From: Fidelibacterota bacterium
GTDB taxonomy: Bacteria > Fidelibacterota > UBA8477 > JABMPR01
Direction of reading: 5' to 3'
Assembly: GCA_021734325.1 (NCBI GenBank)
Contig: JAIPJF010000012.1
Span: forward strand, 31,699 to 95,698
Length of the DNA: 64,000 bases
In this document: positions 63,205 through 64,000 of the stretch, piece by piece
Layout of the letters: each line of letters starts with the position of its first letter
How positions within the stretch are numbered: the first letter of the stretch is position 1
The notes under the pieces: generated by a model
Database searches by the model: none
Told to the model about the DNA's origin: nothing
The model's input: the letters and a program-made list of their open reading frames with translations, nothing else
Position numbers and translations under genes: made by a program

Positions 63205-63318
63205 CGAGGTGTAGCCCTTCGACCGGCTCAGGATAAACTCCGTCCGGTTAGCGCATCCCGACATTGGAATGTCGGGCCACCGCAGATGCGGGGTTCAGGG
63301 CCGGGTGGCTTTCCTCGA
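63205..63318 (+). repeat. Degenerate tRNA-Pro copy 1 with palindromic insertions
   Basis: Begins CGAGGTGTAGC exactly as the tRNA-Pro at 63456, then carries a 26-base insert (CCTTCGACCGGCTCAGG...) in the D-arm in place of GCA, returns to GTCCGGTTAGCGCA, and then has CCCGACATTGGAATGTCGGG in place of the anticodon arm. The end is degenerate but closes with CCTCGA. Not functional as tRNA. Confidence 0.75.
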
Positions 63319-63340
63319 ACATTGACATAAATTACACTAT

Positions 63341-63433
63341 CGAGGTGTAGCCCTTCGACCGGCTCAGGATAAACTCCGTCCGGTTAGCGCATCCCGACAT
63401 TGGAATGTCGGGAGGGCCACGGCTCCCCCTCGA
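63341..63433 (+). repeat. Degenerate tRNA-Pro copy 2 with palindromic insertions
   Basis: Repeats copy 1 exactly through the second palindrome, then ends sooner with CCTCGA. The 22-base spacer after it (ACATTGACATAAATTACACT plus AT) is identical to the spacer between copies 1 and 2 and lies directly before the intact tRNA. Confidence 0.8.
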
Positions 63434-63455
63434 ACATTGACATAAATTACACTAT

Positions 63456-63530
63456 CGAGGTGTAGCGCAGTCCGGTTAGCGCACCTGCTTTGGGAGCAGG
63501 GGGCCGGGGGTTCGAATCCCTCCACCTCGA
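63456..63530 (+). tRNA. tRNA-Pro (UGG)
   Basis: A complete cloverleaf of 75 bases. The acceptor arms CGAGGTG (63456-63462) and CACCTCG (63523-63529) pair fully with A as discriminator. The anticodon arm is CCTGC-TTTGGGA-GCAGG with anticodon TGG at 63491-63493, and the T-arm has GGTTCGAATCC. CCA is not encoded (CAT follows). It lies in an array of broken copies of itself. Confidence 0.95.
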
Positions 63531-63537
63531 CATAAAC

Positions 63538-63568
63538 AAAAAACCCACCCGCCAGGCGTGGGTTTTTT
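63538..63568 (+). terminator. Terminator of the tRNA-Pro gene
   Basis: AAAAAACCCAC and GTGGGTTTTTT flank a short CCGCCAGGC loop region that can extend the stem (GCC/GGC). The T-run and distance of 8 bases from the tRNA make this a strong terminator. Confidence 0.9.
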
Positions 63569-63687
63569 GTTTATTGGTGGATAGGGTTCGGACCCCATTG
63601 TTCGACAACAAGTACTTTGCCAGCGGCAAAGGCCGCAGGTGAGGCCGAGTGAAACGAAAGCCAATCCCTGAAACCCGCTATGGCGGG

Positions 63688-63745
63688 TCCACCTCGACAT
63701 AATTAAAAAGACCATCCGCAAGGGTGGTCTTTTTATTTATTGGTG
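63688..63745 (+). repeat. Tandem remnant of tRNA-Pro 3' end and terminator
   Basis: TCCACCTCGACATAA at 63688-63702 repeats exactly the end of the tRNA at 63521-63535, offset 167 bases. The following terminator is offset 167, and the TTTATTGGTG after each terminator is offset 166, showing one duplicated block. The front of the duplicated tRNA is lost. Confidence 0.8.
63705..63734 (+). terminator. Terminator-like hairpin of the duplicated block
   Basis: AAAAAGACCATCC and GGGTGGTCTTTTT with a GCAA loop form a 13-pair stem with one wobble, followed by ATTTATTGG. Paralogue of the terminator at 63538 but with different arms. Confidence 0.85.
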
Positions 63746-63880
63746 TGTCAGGGATTTAGTCCAAGTTCGATTCGGAGCGAAGCGGAGAAAGCCGAGGGCG
63801 AAGCCGCTGGCAAATGAAGCCCTTACAGCGTAAGGGCGAAGCAAGGGGAGGACAACATCCGACTGAAATTGCTACATTTT

Positions 63881-64000
63881 TGTGGACAGAGCGAGAAGAC
63901 TTACATTGTCCGCGGAGGTGCTGAAAATGGTAACGGAACCTATACGACGACAGTACACGGCTGAGTTCAAACGAGAGGCAGTTGAGTTACTGCTTCGCAG
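63881..64000 (+). mobile_element. Left end of an IS3-family insertion sequence (runs off window)
   Basis: A transposase frame begins at 63927, and TGTGGACAG at 63881 is a plausible left terminal inverted repeat since IS3-family ends begin TG. The precise boundary and the right end cannot be seen. Confidence 0.55.
63927..64000 (+). CDS. IS3-family transposase OrfA, N-terminal part
   Basis: The visible 24 codons read MVTEPIRRQYTAEFKREAV then ELLLR, the standard opening of OrfA helix-turn-helix proteins in IS3/IS911-type elements (Y-x-AEFKREAV-x-L). GGAGG lies 8 bases before the ATG. The gene is cut by the window end. OrfA normally binds the element ends, and a frameshift makes the active OrfAB. 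Confidence 0.85.
   Translation, partial: MVTEPIRRQYTAEFKREAVELLLR

Larger units (their letters stand above)
63569..63880. other. Gene-free stretch with a tandem remnant of the tRNA-Pro 3' end
   Basis: No supported frame. It holds a second copy of the tRNA 3' end plus terminator at 63688-63745, and GC-rich pieces with GGCCGAGTGAAACG and GAGCGAAGCGGAG that resemble palindromic repeat debris. Confidence 0.5.

Noticed and set aside
63205..63433. The two upstream tRNA-Pro-like units as working tRNAs or a CRISPR array
   Set aside because: The D-arm is interrupted and the anticodon and T-arms do not form; only two units, with spacers that are identical, so not CRISPR.

Overview
This window looks like a chromosomal stretch from an uncultured anaerobic or facultative member of the FCB supergroup; a Neomarinimicrobiota-like lineage is my best guess, not a proof. 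The hints are a secreted M1 peptidase with a type IX (Por) secretion-style C-terminal tail, a FadL/PorV-like outer-membrane protein, a 31-residue mS38/COX24-type ribosomal protein, a Wzi-like outer-membrane protein, a large pyruvate:ferredoxin oxidoreductase, and a complex I operon without the NADH-oxidising subunits. Gene density is high, most genes lie on the + strand, and many neighbours overlap by 4-8 bases.

Region by region: (1) 1-11.7 kb is a surface polysaccharide locus of the Wzx/Wzy type: the tail of an export protein, a broken Wzz-like gene followed by an intact one, a Wzy/ligase, a Wzx flippase, two GT4 glycosyltransferases, a CapK-like adenylate-forming enzyme, a Wzi-like outer-membrane protein on the minus strand and the initiating polyprenyl-phosphate sugar transferase. 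(2) 11.7-29.5 kb is mostly housekeeping: serS, plsC, a DUF2851 protein, a LysM lytic transglycosylase, sppA, an HU protein, the mS38-like peptide, xseA/xseB, nadK, a minus-strand trio (GNAT, proline dehydrogenase, CoA-binding protein), then envelope and redox genes (YycJ-like hydrolase, cyclophilin, patatin, DsbD, Yip1, lipoprotein, outer-membrane protein). (3) 29.7-44 kb is central metabolism: nifJ with a dihydroorotate-dehydrogenase-like partner, a small Cys protein and a ferritin-like protein; an M1 peptidase; an Rrf2 regulator ahead of a transketolase-like enzyme and an aminotransferase; and a malic enzyme fused to a phosphotransacetylase domain. (4) 44.2-55 kb is an 11-subunit complex I operon, nuoABCDHIJKLMN, with a recognisable promoter and terminator. 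(5) 55-64 kb is more open and accessory: a spondin-domain lipoprotein, an NmrA-like reductase, a DUF4386 protein, a tautomerase, a GIY-YIG protein, tmRNA, oligoendopeptidase F, a gene remnant beside psuG, a tRNA-Pro(UGG) set among degenerate copies of itself, and the start of an IS3-type element at the right edge.

How the parts fit: PFOR makes reduced ferredoxin from pyruvate, malic enzyme can supply pyruvate, and a complex I without NuoEFG is the kind that can take electrons from ferredoxin, so regions 3 and 4 plausibly form one energy-conserving chain (inference). The least ordinary sequence is in the last 8 kb: dispersed repeats, palindromes touching the tmRNA 3' end, and a tRNA-Pro gene duplicated and broken up by palindromic insertions. 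I saw no CRISPR array, phage module or recognisable defence system, and nothing I would call a fully new multi-gene system. The best candidates for something undescribed are the tRNA-Pro-derived repeat array, the repeat-bearing tail of NuoI, and the nifJ-associated small-protein cluster.
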